A stretch of DNA of 64,000 bases, from positions 6,537,501 to 6,601,500 of the forward strand of contig NZ_CP109599.1 of the NCBI RefSeq assembly GCF_036231945.1, written 5' to 3'. Shown here one piece after another: positions 51,111 to 61,840 of this stretch; within the stretch, counting starts at the first letter, position 1, and each line of letters begins with the position of its first letter. Position numbers and translations under genes: made by a program. Below the pieces are notes generated by a model, which saw only the letters and a list, made by a program, of their open reading frames with translations, made no database searches and was not told the DNA's origin. The DNA comes from Streptomyces sp. NBC_01429. GTDB taxonomy: Bacteria; Actinomycetota; Actinomycetes; Streptomycetales; Streptomycetaceae.

Positions 51111-51839
51111 CTATGCGCCCGCTGACCCCGCGCCCGCTCCGGCACCGGCGGGCCGGGTGCTCGCGGCCTCGACCAGGGCCGCCATCACCCGGGTGTCCTC
51201 GGCCATCTCCGGATGCCACTGGACGCCCAGCGCCCACCCCGGGCCGGGCAGTTCCACTGCCTCGATCGTGCCGTCCGCCGCGAACGCCGAGGGAGTCAGC
51301 CCCGTACCCAGCCGGTCCACGCTCTGGTGGTGGTGCGTCGGGACGGTGAACTCCTCGGGCACCAGATCGCCGTAGCGGGTGCCGGGCACCGGCTTCACGG
51401 GGTGCTCGCCGAAGCGGCCGGTCACCCCCGAGGTGTGGCCGTCCATGTGCTGGACGAGCGTGCCGCCCAGGGCCACGTTCAGCAGCTGCATGCCCCGGCA
51501 GATCCCCAGCAGCGGGGTGCCGGAGGCCAGGGCCGCCCCGATGAGCGCCAGCTCCCACGCGTCCCGCTCCAGGGCCGGCGGCCCGGTGCGCGGGTCCCGG
51601 TCGGCTCCGTACCGTACGGGCTCCACATCGGGGCCGCCCGCGATGACCAGCCCGTCCAGCCGGTCCACCACCGAAGCGGCGGCGCCGGGGTCGGCGTCGG
51701 GCGGGAGCATGGCGGCCAGGCCGCCCGCCCGCTGGACGAGCCGGGGGTAGCCGGCGGGCAGCAGGGCGGCGGGCAGCTCCCAGGCGCCCCAGGCGGCGGA
51801 CGCCTCCAGGTAGGTGCTGACGCCGATGAGCGGCTTCAT
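51111..51839 (-). CDS. Gamma-glutamyl hydrolase, peptidase C26 family (PuuD-like)
   Basis: 242 residues, MKPLIGVSTYLE start. Class I amidotransferase-like fold: nucleophile Cys in LLGICRGMQLLNVALGG (near residue 117) and catalytic His in GVQWHPEM with following Glu. It would release glutamate from gamma-glutamyl-X intermediates. Lies 38 bp downstream of the permease gene on the same strand, so it is in the same operon of the gamma-glutamyl ethanolamine/polyamine module. Confidence 0.92.
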   Translation of the reverse strand: MKPLIGVSTYLEASAAWGAWELPAALLPAGYPRLVQRAGGLAAMLPPDADPGAAASVVDRLDGLVIAGGPDVEPVRYGADRDPRTGPPALERDAWELALIGAALASGTPLLGICRGMQLLNVALGGTLVQHMDGHTSGVTGRFGEHPVKPVPGTRYGDLVPEEFTVPTHHHQSVDRLGTGLTPSAFAADGTIEAVELPGPGWALGVQWHPEMAEDTRVMAALVEAASTRPAGAGAGAGSAGA

Positions 51840-51877
51840 GGATCGCGTCCTCCGTGCTGTTTCTCGCGCTGTTCGCA

Positions 51878-53350
<1,473 letters not shown>

Positions 53351-53369
53351 GAGCTGCTCCTGCCTCGGG

Positions 53370-53395
53370 GTAAAGGTGTGAGGCCACACCTTTAC
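53370..53395. promoter_or_regulatory. Palindromic operator of the permease operon
   Basis: GTAAAGGTGTG (53370-53380) and CACACCTTTAC (53385-53395) are exact reverse complements around AGGC. It starts 20 bp upstream of the permease ATG, downstream of the regulator gene. The inner GGT-N10-ACC resembles a site before the glutamine-synthetase-like gene (54289-54304). Confidence 0.7.
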
Positions 53396-53509
53396 GCTCC
53401 GGATGGCCGCGCGCAAGGCTCATGCGTTAAACGGTTGTTACGGATCGGACGGGGGCGGCGCACGGGCACGGATCCCGACCCGGATCGGGCGGCCGGGGTG
53501 GTCCGGCGC

Positions 53510-54262
53510 TCAGCTGAGGAAGCCCCGCAGCAGCGCCGCCGTACCGCCGCAGTGCTCGCGGGCGATCTCGCGCGCCCCGTCCGCGTCCCCGTCGAGAACC
53601 GCCTCCACCAGCGCCGTGTGCTGGCGCTGCGAGTGCTCCAGGTTCCGCACGAGCAGCGGAATGCAGTCCAGCAGATCGTTCACCGACGCCCGGACGGCCG
53701 CGTACTGCTCGGTCAGGGTCGCGGACCCGGACAGCTCGGCGAGGGTGAGATGCAGCAGCGTGTCCAGCCTGCGGTACTCCGCCAGGGGCGCGTCACGGGT
53801 CGCGGCCAGCGCCGCCCGCAGCCGCCGCGCCCGCTCCCCGCTCAGCCCGTCCGCCGCGCACAGCCCCGCCGCGCCGACCTCCAGCACCTCGCGGAAGCGC
53901 AGCACGTCCTCGATGTCCACGCCCGCCACCCGGCGCCGCAGCTCCTCCTCGGCGCCCAGGGCAGGCGCGTCGGGCCTCGGCCGCACGAACGTCCCGCCGT
54001 ACCTGCCGCGCCGGCTCTCCAGCAGCCCCTGGTCCTGGAGGACCTTGAGCACCTCGCGGAGCGTGACCCGGCTGATCCCCAGCCGCTCGGCCAACTCCCG
54101 CTCGGCGGGCAGCCGTTCGCCGCCCGCCACCAGTCCGAGCCGGACGATCCGGAGGATCTGCTCCAGCGCCTCCTCGAAGCCGTTGCCCGCCCGTACGGGC
54201 CGCAGTACCGGAGTCAGCGGATCCGCCTCCGTCGGGTCGGTCGGCTCGTCCTTCTTCGCCAC
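53510..54262 (-). CDS. FadR-type GntR-family transcriptional regulator (FCD domain)
   Basis: 250 residues from GTG 54262, with GGAAGGGG upstream (TTG 54283 would add seven). N-terminal winged helix (ILRIVRLGLVAGGERLPAERELAERLGISRVTLREVLKVLQDQGLLESRRGRYGGTFV), C-terminal FCD helical effector domain. Sits between the permease operon and the divergent ligase operon, and both flanking promoters carry related palindromes, so it is the likely local repressor of the module. Confidence 0.92.
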   Translation of the reverse strand: MAKKDEPTDPTEADPLTPVLRPVRAGNGFEEALEQILRIVRLGLVAGGERLPAERELAERLGISRVTLREVLKVLQDQGLLESRRGRYGGTFVRPRPDAPALGAEEELRRRVAGVDIEDVLRFREVLEVGAAGLCAADGLSGERARRLRAALAATRDAPLAEYRRLDTLLHLTLAELSGSATLTEQYAAVRASVNDLLDCIPLLVRNLEHSQRQHTALVEAVLDGDADGAREIAREHCGGTAALLRGFLS

Positions 54263-54288
54263 GTCGCCGTTTCCCCTTCCCAATCAAT

Positions 54289-54304
54289 GGTCTACAGGCA
54301 TACC
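54289..54304. promoter_or_regulatory. Candidate FadR-type operator before the GlnA4-like gene
   Basis: GGTCTACAGGCATACC shares the GGT-N10-ACC frame and 10 of 16 bases with the core of the 53370-53395 palindrome, and pairs at 5 of 8 positions with itself. It lies between the regulator gene and GTG 54341, about 37 bp upstream of the latter. Confidence 0.45.
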
Positions 54305-54340
54305 TTATGGCTTCCGGCTGACCGAAGGAGGAGTAACCCC

Positions 54341-55705
54341 GTGGCAGACCGCACACCCCCGCTCAGCGTCGAGGAACTGCGTGTCCTCGTGGCGAGCGGT
54401 GAGATCGACACGGTCGTCCTGGCCTTCCCCGACATGCAGGGCCGGCTCCAGGGCAAGCGGTTCGCCGCTCCGTTCTTCCTCGACGACGTCCTGGAGCACG
54501 GCACCGAGGGCTGCAACTACCTTCTCGCCGTCGACACCGAGATGAACACCGTCGACGGATACGCGATGTCCTCCTGGGACCGCGGCTACGGCGACTTCGC
54601 CATGCGCCCCGACCTCTCCACCCTGCGCCGCGTCCCCTGGAACGAGGGCACGGCGATGCTCGTCGCCGACCTCGCCTGGCACGACGGCTCGCCCGTCGTC
54701 GCCGCGCCCCGCCAGATCCTCCGCCGCCAGCTGGAGCGCCTCGCCGAACACGGCTTCACCGCGCACGTCGGCACGGAGCTGGAGTTCATCGTCTTCAAGG
54801 ACAGCTACGAGCAGGCCTGGGACAGCGACTACCGGGGGCTGACCCCCGCCAACCAGTACAACGTCGACTACTCCATCCTCGGCACCGGACGGGTCGAACC
54901 CCTGCTGCGCCGGATCCGCAACGAGATGGCCACCGCCGGACTGACCGTCGAGTCCGCCAAGGGCGAGTGCAACCCCGGCCAGCACGAGATCGCCTTCAAA
55001 TACGACGAGGCGCTCGTCACCTGCGACCAGCACGCCATATACAAGACCGGCGCCAAGGAGATCGCCTCGCAGGAGGGCGTCTCGCTCACCTTCATGGCCA
55101 AGTACAACGAGCGCGAAGGCAACTCCTGCCATATCCACCTCTCGCTCCAGGACACGCACGGCACCAATGTCATGGCCGGGGACGGCCCCGGCGGCATGTC
55201 GCCCGTGATGCGCCACTTCCTCGCGGGCCAGCTCGCCGCGCTGCGGGACTTCTCCCTGCTGTACGCGCCCACCATCAACTCGTACAAACGCTTCCAGCCG
55301 GGCTCCTTCGCCCCCACCGCCGTCGCCTGGGGCTATGACAACCGCACCTGCTCGCTGCGGGTGGTCGGACACGGCCGGTCCATGCGCTTCGAGAACCGGC
55401 TGCCGGGCGGGGACGTCAACCCGTACCTCGCCGTCGCCGGGCTGATCGCCGCCGGACTGCACGGCATCGAGCACGAACTCGAACTCCCCGAGGAGTGCGC
55501 CGGCAACGCCTACAGCGCCGGTTACGAGCAGGTCCCCACCACCCTGCACGAGGCCGCCGCGCTCTGGGAGGACAGCCCCGTCGCCCGCGCCGCCTTCGGC
55601 GACGAAGTGGTGGCGCACTACCGCAACATGGCGCGCGTCGAGGTGGAGGCATTCGACGCCGCGGTGACCGACTGGGAGCTTCGCCGCTCCTTCGAACGTC
55701 TGTGA
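54341..55705 (+). CDS. glnA4: Glutamine-synthetase-like gamma-glutamyl ligase (GlnA4 type, ethanolamide synthetase)
   Basis: 454 residues, GTG after AAGGAGGAG. Glutamine synthetase fold with metal-site residues in FIVF, EFIVFKDSYEQAW and GECNPGQHEIAF, and the ATP-site region NSCHIHLSLQD. The GSFAPTAVAWGYDNRTCSLRV stretch is as in GlnA-like enzymes of amine catabolism rather than primary ammonia assimilation. In Streptomyces coelicolor GlnA4 makes gamma-glutamylethanolamide. Aldehyde dehydrogenase, SDR, permease and C26 hydrolase neighbours match that pathway. Substrate is inferred, not shown. Confidence 0.88.
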   Translation: MADRTPPLSVEELRVLVASGEIDTVVLAFPDMQGRLQGKRFAAPFFLDDVLEHGTEGCNYLLAVDTEMNTVDGYAMSSWDRGYGDFAMRPDLSTLRRVPWNEGTAMLVADLAWHDGSPVVAAPRQILRRQLERLAEHGFTAHVGTELEFIVFKDSYEQAWDSDYRGLTPANQYNVDYSILGTGRVEPLLRRIRNEMATAGLTVESAKGECNPGQHEIAFKYDEALVTCDQHAIYKTGAKEIASQEGVSLTFMAKYNEREGNSCHIHLSLQDTHGTNVMAGDGPGGMSPVMRHFLAGQLAALRDFSLLYAPTINSYKRFQPGSFAPTAVAWGYDNRTCSLRVVGHGRSMRFENRLPGGDVNPYLAVAGLIAAGLHGIEHELELPEECAGNAYSAGYEQVPTTLHEAAALWEDSPVARAAFGDEVVAHYRNMARVEVEAFDAAVTDWELRRSFERL

Positions 55706-55713
55706 GGGACGAC

Positions 55714-57090
55714 GTGCGGGAACAACACGTGGCCGAACACCACATCCTCAACCCGGCCACCGGGGAGACCGTCGCCACCATCGCGGCGACCACCCCCGCC
55801 GAGGTCGACGCGGCGGTACGGCGGGCCGCCGCTGCCCAGCGCGGATGGGCGGCGCTCGCCCCCGCCGACCGCGCCAGGGCCCTGCGCCGGTTCGCCGTCG
55901 TCGTCGACGAACACAGCGAGGAACTGGCCAGGACCGAGGTCCGCCAGGCCGGTCACACCATCGGCAACGCCCGCTGGGAGGCGGGCAACGTCCGTGATCT
56001 GCTGGACTACTCCGCCGGGGGAGTAGAGCGGCTGACCGGCCGCCAGATCCCCGTCGCCGGAGGAGTCGACCTCACCCTGCTCGAACCGCTCGGCGTCATC
56101 GGGGTGATCGCTCCGTGGAACTTCCCCATGCCGATCGCCGCCTGGGCCACCGCCCCCGCGCTCGCCGCGGGCAACGCCGTCCTGCTCAAGCCCGCCGAGA
56201 CCACCCCGCTCACCGCGCTCAGGCTCGCCGAACTCGCCCTGGAGGCCGGGCTCCCCGAGGGCCTCTTCCAGGTCCTGCCCGGCGCCGGTGACGTCGCGGG
56301 CGAGGCGCTGGTCGACCACCCGGGCGTCGCCAAGATCGTATTCACCGGCTCCACCCGGGTCGGCAAACGGATCATGGCGAGGAGCAGCTCACTCGTGAAA
56401 CGGGTGACCCTCGAACTCGGCGGCAAGAGCCCCAACATCGTCTTCGCCGACTCCGACCTCGAACAGGCCGCCGCGGGCGCGCCGATGTCCTTCCTGGACA
56501 ACGCGGGGCAGGACTGCTGCGCCCGTACCCGCATCCTCGTCCAGCGCGAGGTCCACGACCGGTTCCTGGAACTGCTCGCCCCCGCCGTGGAGTCCGTCGT
56601 CGTCGGGGACCCGTCCGACGAGAAGACCCAGATGGGCCCGCTGATCTCGGCGGCCCAGCTGGAGCGGGTACGGTCCTACGTCCCCGACGGCGCGCAGGGC
56701 ATCCGGGGCAGCGCGCCGGACGGCCCCGGCTTCTGGTTCGCCCCGACCGTCCTCACCGCGGCGGCGGCCGACTCCCCGGTGGCCACCGAGGAGGTCTTCG
56801 GGCCGGTCGCCGTCGTGCTGCCCTTCGACGACGAGGAGGACGCCGTCCGGCTGGCCAACGCCACCGAGTACGGACTCGCCGGGTCGATCTGGACCCGGGA
56901 CGTGGGCCGCGCGCTGCGGGTCTCGCGCGCCGTCGCCGCCGGGAACCTGTCCGTCAACTCGCACAGCGCCGTCCGCTACGGGACACCGTTCGGCGGCTAC
57001 AAACAGTCCGGACTCGGCAGGGAACTCGGGCCGGACGCCCTCACCGCTTTCACGGAAACCAAGAACGTCTTCATCAGCACGGAGGCCTGA
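55714..57090 (+). CDS. Aldehyde dehydrogenase of the gamma-glutamyl amine module
   Basis: 458 residues from GTG 55714 (VREQHVAEHHILNPATGETVA); GAGG lies 6 nt upstream and an earlier GTG is at 55702. NAD(P)-binding motif FTGSTRVGKRI, general base Glu of LELGGKSPNIVF, catalytic Cys in NAGQDCCARTR, all in place. It would oxidise a gamma-glutamyl aldehyde to the acid. It is 8 nt downstream of the ligase and 4 nt before the SDR gene, so the three are one operon. Length is typical, slightly short. Confidence 0.93.
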   Translation: MREQHVAEHHILNPATGETVATIAATTPAEVDAAVRRAAAAQRGWAALAPADRARALRRFAVVVDEHSEELARTEVRQAGHTIGNARWEAGNVRDLLDYSAGGVERLTGRQIPVAGGVDLTLLEPLGVIGVIAPWNFPMPIAAWATAPALAAGNAVLLKPAETTPLTALRLAELALEAGLPEGLFQVLPGAGDVAGEALVDHPGVAKIVFTGSTRVGKRIMARSSSLVKRVTLELGGKSPNIVFADSDLEQAAAGAPMSFLDNAGQDCCARTRILVQREVHDRFLELLAPAVESVVVGDPSDEKTQMGPLISAAQLERVRSYVPDGAQGIRGSAPDGPGFWFAPTVLTAAAADSPVATEEVFGPVAVVLPFDDEEDAVRLANATEYGLAGSIWTRDVGRALRVSRAVAAGNLSVNSHSAVRYGTPFGGYKQSGLGRELGPDALTAFTETKNVFISTEA

Positions 57091-57094
57091 ACCC

Positions 57095-57886
57095 ATGACC
57101 GCTCCCCAGAACGACATCGTCTGCCGCCGGCTCGTGGGCCGTACGGCGGTCATCACCGGTGCCGGCAGCGGCATCGGCCTCGCCACCGCACGGCGGCTCG
57201 CCTCCGAGGGCGCGCACATCGTCTGCGGCGACATCGACGCGACCGCGGGCAAGGCCGCGGCCGAGGAGGTCGGCGGGACCTTCGTCCAGGTCGACGTAAC
57301 CGACGCCGAGCAGGTCGAGGCGCTGTTCAGGACCGCGTACGACACCTACGGCAGCGTCGACATCGCCTTCAACAACGCGGGCATCTCGCCGCCCGACGAC
57401 GACTCGATCCTCACCACCGGCCTCGACGCGTGGAAGCGGGTGCAGGAGGTCAACCTCACCTCCGTGTACCTGTGCTGCAAGGCCGCGATCCCCTACATGC
57501 GGCGCCAGGGCCGGGGCTCCATCATCAACACCGCCTCCTTCGTGGCGCGGATGGGCGCGGCGACCTCGCAGATCTCCTACACCGCGTCCAAGGGCGGAGT
57601 GCTCGCGATGTCCCGGGAGCTGGGCGTCCAGTTCGCCCGGGAGGGGATCCGGGTCAACGCGCTGTGCCCGGGGCCGGTCAACACCCCCCTGTTGCAGGAG
57701 CTGTTCGCGAAGGACCCGGAACGGGCCGCGCGCCGGCTGGTGCACATCCCGGTGGGGCGCTTCGCCGCCGCCGAGGAGATCGCGGCCGCGGTCGCGTTCC
57801 TCGCGAGCGACGACGCGTCCTTCGTGAACGCCACCGACTTCCTGGTCGACGGCGGGATCGCGGGGGCGTACGTCACCCCGGTGTAG
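57095..57886 (+). CDS. Short-chain dehydrogenase/reductase of the same operon
   Basis: 263 residues, ATG 5 nt after the aldehyde dehydrogenase. TGAGSGIGLATARRLASEG Rossmann motif, NNAG motif, catalytic Tyr and Lys in YTASKGG preceded by the Ser region NTASFVARMGAATSQIS. It may oxidise the alcohol of the gamma-glutamylated amine, the step before the aldehyde dehydrogenase. Last gene of this operon. Confidence 0.92.
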   Translation: MTAPQNDIVCRRLVGRTAVITGAGSGIGLATARRLASEGAHIVCGDIDATAGKAAAEEVGGTFVQVDVTDAEQVEALFRTAYDTYGSVDIAFNNAGISPPDDDSILTTGLDAWKRVQEVNLTSVYLCCKAAIPYMRRQGRGSIINTASFVARMGAATSQISYTASKGGVLAMSRELGVQFAREGIRVNALCPGPVNTPLLQELFAKDPERAARRLVHIPVGRFAAAEEIAAAVAFLASDDASFVNATDFLVDGGIAGAYVTPV

Positions 57887-57928
57887 GGCCCTGGCCAGCG
57901 GGGGCCGGGCAGGACCTACGCTGAGGGC

Positions 57929-58948
57929 ATGAGCATGACGACCCCGCCCGGCTGGTATCCCGATCCGACGGTCCCGTCCACCGAACGCTGGTGGGACGGG
58001 ACCGCCTGGACCGCGCACGCCCGCCCGCTCGGCGGGGCCGTCCCGCCCGAACAGCCCCAGCAGTACCCGGTCCAGCCCTCGTTCCAGCCCCCGTTCCCGG
58101 GGCAGTACGGCCAGGGACAGCAGCCGTACGCGATGGCGGTGGGCCAACAGACGGTTGCCGCGGCGCCGAGCGGCGCCGCCCGGACCTGGTGGATCGTCGG
58201 CGCGTGCGCGCTCGTCGCCACTCTGGTCGTCACCGCACTGGTCACCGGCGTGCTCACACCCGGGGGCGACGACCGGGCGGACGGCGGAGCGGCCGCGCGG
58301 AGCGGCGAGCCCGGAGTCTCCCCGGGCACGGACGGGAAGAGCCCGAGCGCGGGTTCCGGCACGGAGCCCGACGCCGTACCGGCCGACGACCCGACCGTCC
58401 TGGTCGACCAGTTGAACGGCATCACCCTGCCCATCCTGGACGGCTGGGAGGAGCCGGACTACGGAGCCGACGACGCCCCGACCATGAAGACGGTCGACCT
58501 GGTCGACTGCCCCGGATCGGGCGGCACCTGCCGCCACGGCACGGTCTCCTCCCGCACGGCGAGCGGGGCCGAGGGCACGTCCGCCAAGGACCTGGCCGAG
58601 GAGGACATCTCCAAGGCCGCCGAGGCCGCGTACGGCAAGGACGGCCTCGGCATCAGCCGCCACGGCGGCATCACGTCGCACAAGACGCTCACCTCCGGGC
58701 CCGCCGTGGTCGCGGGCCGCACCGGACACCTGGTGCGGTGGCGGGTCACCACCGGCGCCGGGCCCGGCGGTTACGTCCAGTCGCTGGTCTTCCCCTCGGC
58801 GGTCGGCTCCGAGTCACTGATCATCGTGCGCTTCGCCTTCGACGCGGGCCCCGACGGACCGCCGGTCGGCGGAATGGACACGATCACCAAGGGCATCCGG
58901 CAGATCGAGGACGGCTCGGGCGGCGTGGGCAGCTCCGTCGGCTCTTGA
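57929..58948 (+). CDS. DUF2510-containing membrane protein, function unknown
   Basis: 339 residues, ATG after GAGGGC. N-terminal DUF2510 motif (PGWYPDPTVPSTERWWDGTAWTAHARP), Pro/Gln-rich linker, one membrane segment near 90-110 (WWIVGACALVATLVVTALVTGVL), and a Ser/Gly/Asp linker before an extracellular domain of about 190 residues with two cysteines (DCPGSGGTCRHG). No catalytic motif recognised. It stands alone, with its stop near the convergent PLP enzyme gene. Confidence 0.8.
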   Translation: MSMTTPPGWYPDPTVPSTERWWDGTAWTAHARPLGGAVPPEQPQQYPVQPSFQPPFPGQYGQGQQPYAMAVGQQTVAAAPSGAARTWWIVGACALVATLVVTALVTGVLTPGGDDRADGGAAARSGEPGVSPGTDGKSPSAGSGTEPDAVPADDPTVLVDQLNGITLPILDGWEEPDYGADDAPTMKTVDLVDCPGSGGTCRHGTVSSRTASGAEGTSAKDLAEEDISKAAEAAYGKDGLGISRHGGITSHKTLTSGPAVVAGRTGHLVRWRVTTGAGPGGYVQSLVFPSAVGSESLIIVRFAFDAGPDGPPVGGMDTITKGIRQIEDGSGGVGSSVGS

Positions 58949-58973
58949 CCCGCGCCGGCTCACGAGACCGGGC

Positions 58974-60176
58974 TCACAGGAACGTCAGCCCCTCGCCCCG
59001 GTACGTGGGTACGGTCGCCACCACCTGGTCGCCCTCCACCAACCGCAGGGTGTCGAAGCGCTCGCACAGCTCACCGGCCTTGGCGTGGCGGAACCACACC
59101 TTGTCGCCGATCAGCAGATCGTCGGCCGCCGAGCCGAGCAGCGGGGTCTGCACCTCACCGGCGCCCTCCTGGCCGTCGAAGCGCAGCCCCTCCGGCAGAT
59201 ACGGCACGGGAAGCCGGTCCCGGCCCGCCGCCCCCGACGCCGGATAACCGCCGCCGAGCACCGTCACCACCCCGACGCCCGGCCTGCGCACCACGGGCTG
59301 GGCGAACAGCGCGGCGGGACGGCCCGTGAACGATGTGTAGTTGTCGAAGAGCCGCGGAACGTAGAGGCCCGAGCCGGCGGCGATCTCCGTCACCGCGTCC
59401 TCCGCGGCCGTGTGCTGGACACTGCCCGTACCGCCACCGTTGACGAACTCCAGGGCGGGCGCGACGCTGCGCACCGCGCGGACCGTCGCCGCGCGCCGCT
59501 CCACCAGCTCGCGGCGGGCGGTGGACTGCATCGCTCTGATCACCCGTGACCGCAACGGGCGTCCCACCAGGGTGTCCCCCACCCCGGCTATATGACCTTC
59601 GTACGCCATGAGCCCGACCAGCCGGAATCCGGGGCGGCGGGCTATCGACCTGGCCAGCTCGGCCAGTTGGGCCGGCTCGCTCAGCGGGGAACGCAGTGCG
59701 CCGATCCTGACCCGTCCGCCGAGCAGCCGCAGGGCCGTGTCCAGTTCCAGACAGACTCTCAGCTCCTCCCGGCCGCCTTCGCGCGCCGCGTCGATGAGAT
59801 CCAGCTGGGCCGGATCGTCGATCATCACCGTGACGGCGGCGGCGAGTTCCGGGTCCCCGGCCAGCTCCGCGTAGGACGCGCGGTCCGCCGACGGATAGGC
59901 CAGCAGCACGTCCTGGAACCCGGCCCGCGCCAGCCACAGCGACTCGGCCAGCGTGAACGACATGATCCCCGCGAACCCGTCGCGGGCCAGGACCCGTTCC
60001 AGCATCGCGCGGCAGCGTACGGATTTGCTCGCCACCCGAATCGGTTTGCCGCCGGCCCGCCGTACGAGATCGTCGGCGTTCGCGTCGAACGCCTCCAGAT
60101 CCACGACGGCGAGCGGTGCGTCGAGATGAGCGGTGGCCCGGTCGTACCTGGCCCGGTCAGTGGCGCGCGGATTCAT
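58974..60176 (-). CDS. PLP-dependent alanine-racemase-fold enzyme (amino-acid deaminase/aldolase-like)
   Basis: 400 residues from ATG 60176 (MNPRATDRARYD). Alanine racemase N-terminal barrel with PLP lysine Lys51 in IRVASKSVRC and the phosphate-binding VNGGGTGSVQ, and a D-threonine-aldolase-type C-terminal domain that carries the metal-site end (DKVWFRHAKAGELCERFD). Likely cleaves or deaminates a beta-hydroxy D-amino acid. Substrate not predictable. The gene converges with the DUF2510 gene. Confidence 0.88.
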   Translation of the reverse strand: MNPRATDRARYDRATAHLDAPLAVVDLEAFDANADDLVRRAGGKPIRVASKSVRCRAMLERVLARDGFAGIMSFTLAESLWLARAGFQDVLLAYPSADRASYAELAGDPELAAAVTVMIDDPAQLDLIDAAREGGREELRVCLELDTALRLLGGRVRIGALRSPLSEPAQLAELARSIARRPGFRLVGLMAYEGHIAGVGDTLVGRPLRSRVIRAMQSTARRELVERRAATVRAVRSVAPALEFVNGGGTGSVQHTAAEDAVTEIAAGSGLYVPRLFDNYTSFTGRPAALFAQPVVRRPGVGVVTVLGGGYPASGAAGRDRLPVPYLPEGLRFDGQEGAGEVQTPLLGSAADDLLIGDKVWFRHAKAGELCERFDTLRLVEGDQVVATVPTYRGEGLTFL

Positions 60177-60323
60177 GGCCCGCAGCCTGCCAGAGCCTGC
60201 TACCGCACGGTAGGGGGACGTTCGGGGCAGATCACCACCGGCCTCCGCGGACGTTCCCGCCGGGCCCCCTCCAGCCCGTAGAGTGACGCACACGCCGCGT
60301 CGAACGGGCCTCTTCCGTAAGGT

Positions 60324-60352
60324 GATCGGTCATGCGGTGAACCGATCGGTCA
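60324..60352. repeat. GATCGGTCA repeats upstream of the proline-rich/mycosin operon
   Basis: GATCGGTCA occurs at 60324-60332 and 60344-60352 (20-bp spacing), and the second copy forms ACCGATCGGT (60341-60350), a perfect 10-bp palindrome. It ends 22 bp before the ATG at 60375. Placement suggests a regulatory site. Confidence 0.4.
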
Positions 60353-60374
60353 GGACAGCGGCACAGGGGGGCGG

Positions 60375-61799
60375 ATGAGCACCGAGGCACCACGCGCCGC
60401 CGTACCACCCCGCGCGCCCGTGCCGCCGCGCCCCACGGCTCCACCGGCCACGGACGCCACCGCGCCCGACGAACCGGCGCCGGACGTCCCGCGCGCCGGC
60501 GGACCGGCGGCCACCGCCAGGCGGACGGACGGTCCGCACCCGGTGACCGGCCCGCTGCGGATCCCCCCGCAGCACTCCGCCGCCGCGCCTCCCGCCTCGG
60601 TCCCCAAACCTCCCGCCACACCTCCGCGCCCCGCCGCCGACCAGCGCCGCCCGGTGGCCGATCCACGCGGCGCCACCGCTCCGCCGCGCCCGCGCACCTC
60701 GTTCGGCCCGCCCCCCGTCACGACGGGCCGGCAGCGCGCGTACGGCCCGCCGCGCCCCGCGCCCGCGCCCGCGTCGACCGAAGGCGGCCGTACGGGCCAC
60801 GAGAGCGCTCCCACCCCCGCACCTCCCGCCGTCCCCGCACCTCCCGTACCTGCGGCGCCCCCCGTTCCGCCGGTCCCCCCCGCTCCTCCTGTCCCTCCCG
60901 CTCCACCGGTCGCTCCCGCGCAGCGGGTCCCTCCCATACGCACGGCCGAGACGCCGTTCCCGGCCCCGCACCCCTCCTACGCCTGGGCCCCGGCAAACGC
61001 CGGGACACCCGAGGAACACGCCCGCCTGGTGCCCGTACAGCCCCGGCACCCCGGCAGGACCGCCGCCGCCCTCGTCTGCGGTGTGCTCGGCCTCGGACTG
61101 ATCGGCGGCGCCGCGACCGGCACCTGGCTCACCGGCGACTCGGCGGCCGAACCCGCCACCCAGGACACCTTCGGCACGGCACGCTCCCTCTGGCACAGCG
61201 TCCCCGTCGACACCCTCTTCCCGCGCACCCTCGACGGCGGCGGCGCCGGGCCCGGAGGCGCCGACCGCGACTGGACGCGGGTCGGTGTCGCCCCCGACAG
61301 CGACTGCTCCGCCGCCCTCGACCCCCTGCTGCTCAGGACGGTGGGCCCGGTCGGCTGCGAGCGGGTGCTGCGCGCCACCTACGTCGACGCCACCTCCAGC
61401 AGCGTCACCACCGTAGGACTCGTCTTCACCAAGGCCGACGCGGCCGCCATGGACGCCCTGCGCGCCCGCTTCCGGGACGAGAAACTCGACCGGCGCGCCG
61501 ATCTGATGCCCCGCGCCTTGCCCGTCAAGGGCACCCCCGCCGCCGGGTTCGGCGACCCGCAGCGCGCCAGCTGGTCGGTGAACGTCCTCACCGACGCACC
61601 CGTCGTCGTGTACGGCGTCTCCGGCTTCGCGGACGGCCGCAAGGTCACCGCCCCGCAGTCCGCCGGCGAGGCCATGGCCTCCGGAGCCACCACCGCGCCC
61701 GCGCAGTCGGGGCTCGGCCATGAGGCGAAAGGCATCGCCGACCGTATCGAACGAGGGGTCCGCAAGGCCGTCAGCGCCCCCACGGCGGAGCCCCGGTGA
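60375..61799 (+). CDS. Proline-rich single-pass membrane protein, function unknown
   Basis: 474 residues. The first 205 residues are highly Pro/Ala/Arg-rich and should be disordered in the cytoplasm, with a run of PAPPVPPAPP-like repeats near 155-180. One membrane segment near 226-250 (AAALVCGVLGLGLIGGAATGTWL), then an outer domain of about 220 residues with two cysteines (DSDCSA and GPVGCERV). Stop overlaps the GTG of the mycosin-like gene, so the two are probably translated together. No family recognised for the outer domain. Confidence 0.75.
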   Translation: MSTEAPRAAVPPRAPVPPRPTAPPATDATAPDEPAPDVPRAGGPAATARRTDGPHPVTGPLRIPPQHSAAAPPASVPKPPATPPRPAADQRRPVADPRGATAPPRPRTSFGPPPVTTGRQRAYGPPRPAPAPASTEGGRTGHESAPTPAPPAVPAPPVPAAPPVPPVPPAPPVPPAPPVAPAQRVPPIRTAETPFPAPHPSYAWAPANAGTPEEHARLVPVQPRHPGRTAAALVCGVLGLGLIGGAATGTWLTGDSAAEPATQDTFGTARSLWHSVPVDTLFPRTLDGGGAGPGGADRDWTRVGVAPDSDCSAALDPLLLRTVGPVGCERVLRATYVDATSSSVTTVGLVFTKADAAAMDALRARFRDEKLDRRADLMPRALPVKGTPAAGFGDPQRASWSVNVLTDAPVVVYGVSGFADGRKVTAPQSAGEAMASGATTAPAQSGLGHEAKGIADRIERGVRKAVSAPTAEPR

Positions 61800-61840
61800 C
61801 CCGGAACACGCCCCCGACGCCCCCGAGGACGAGGATTCCC

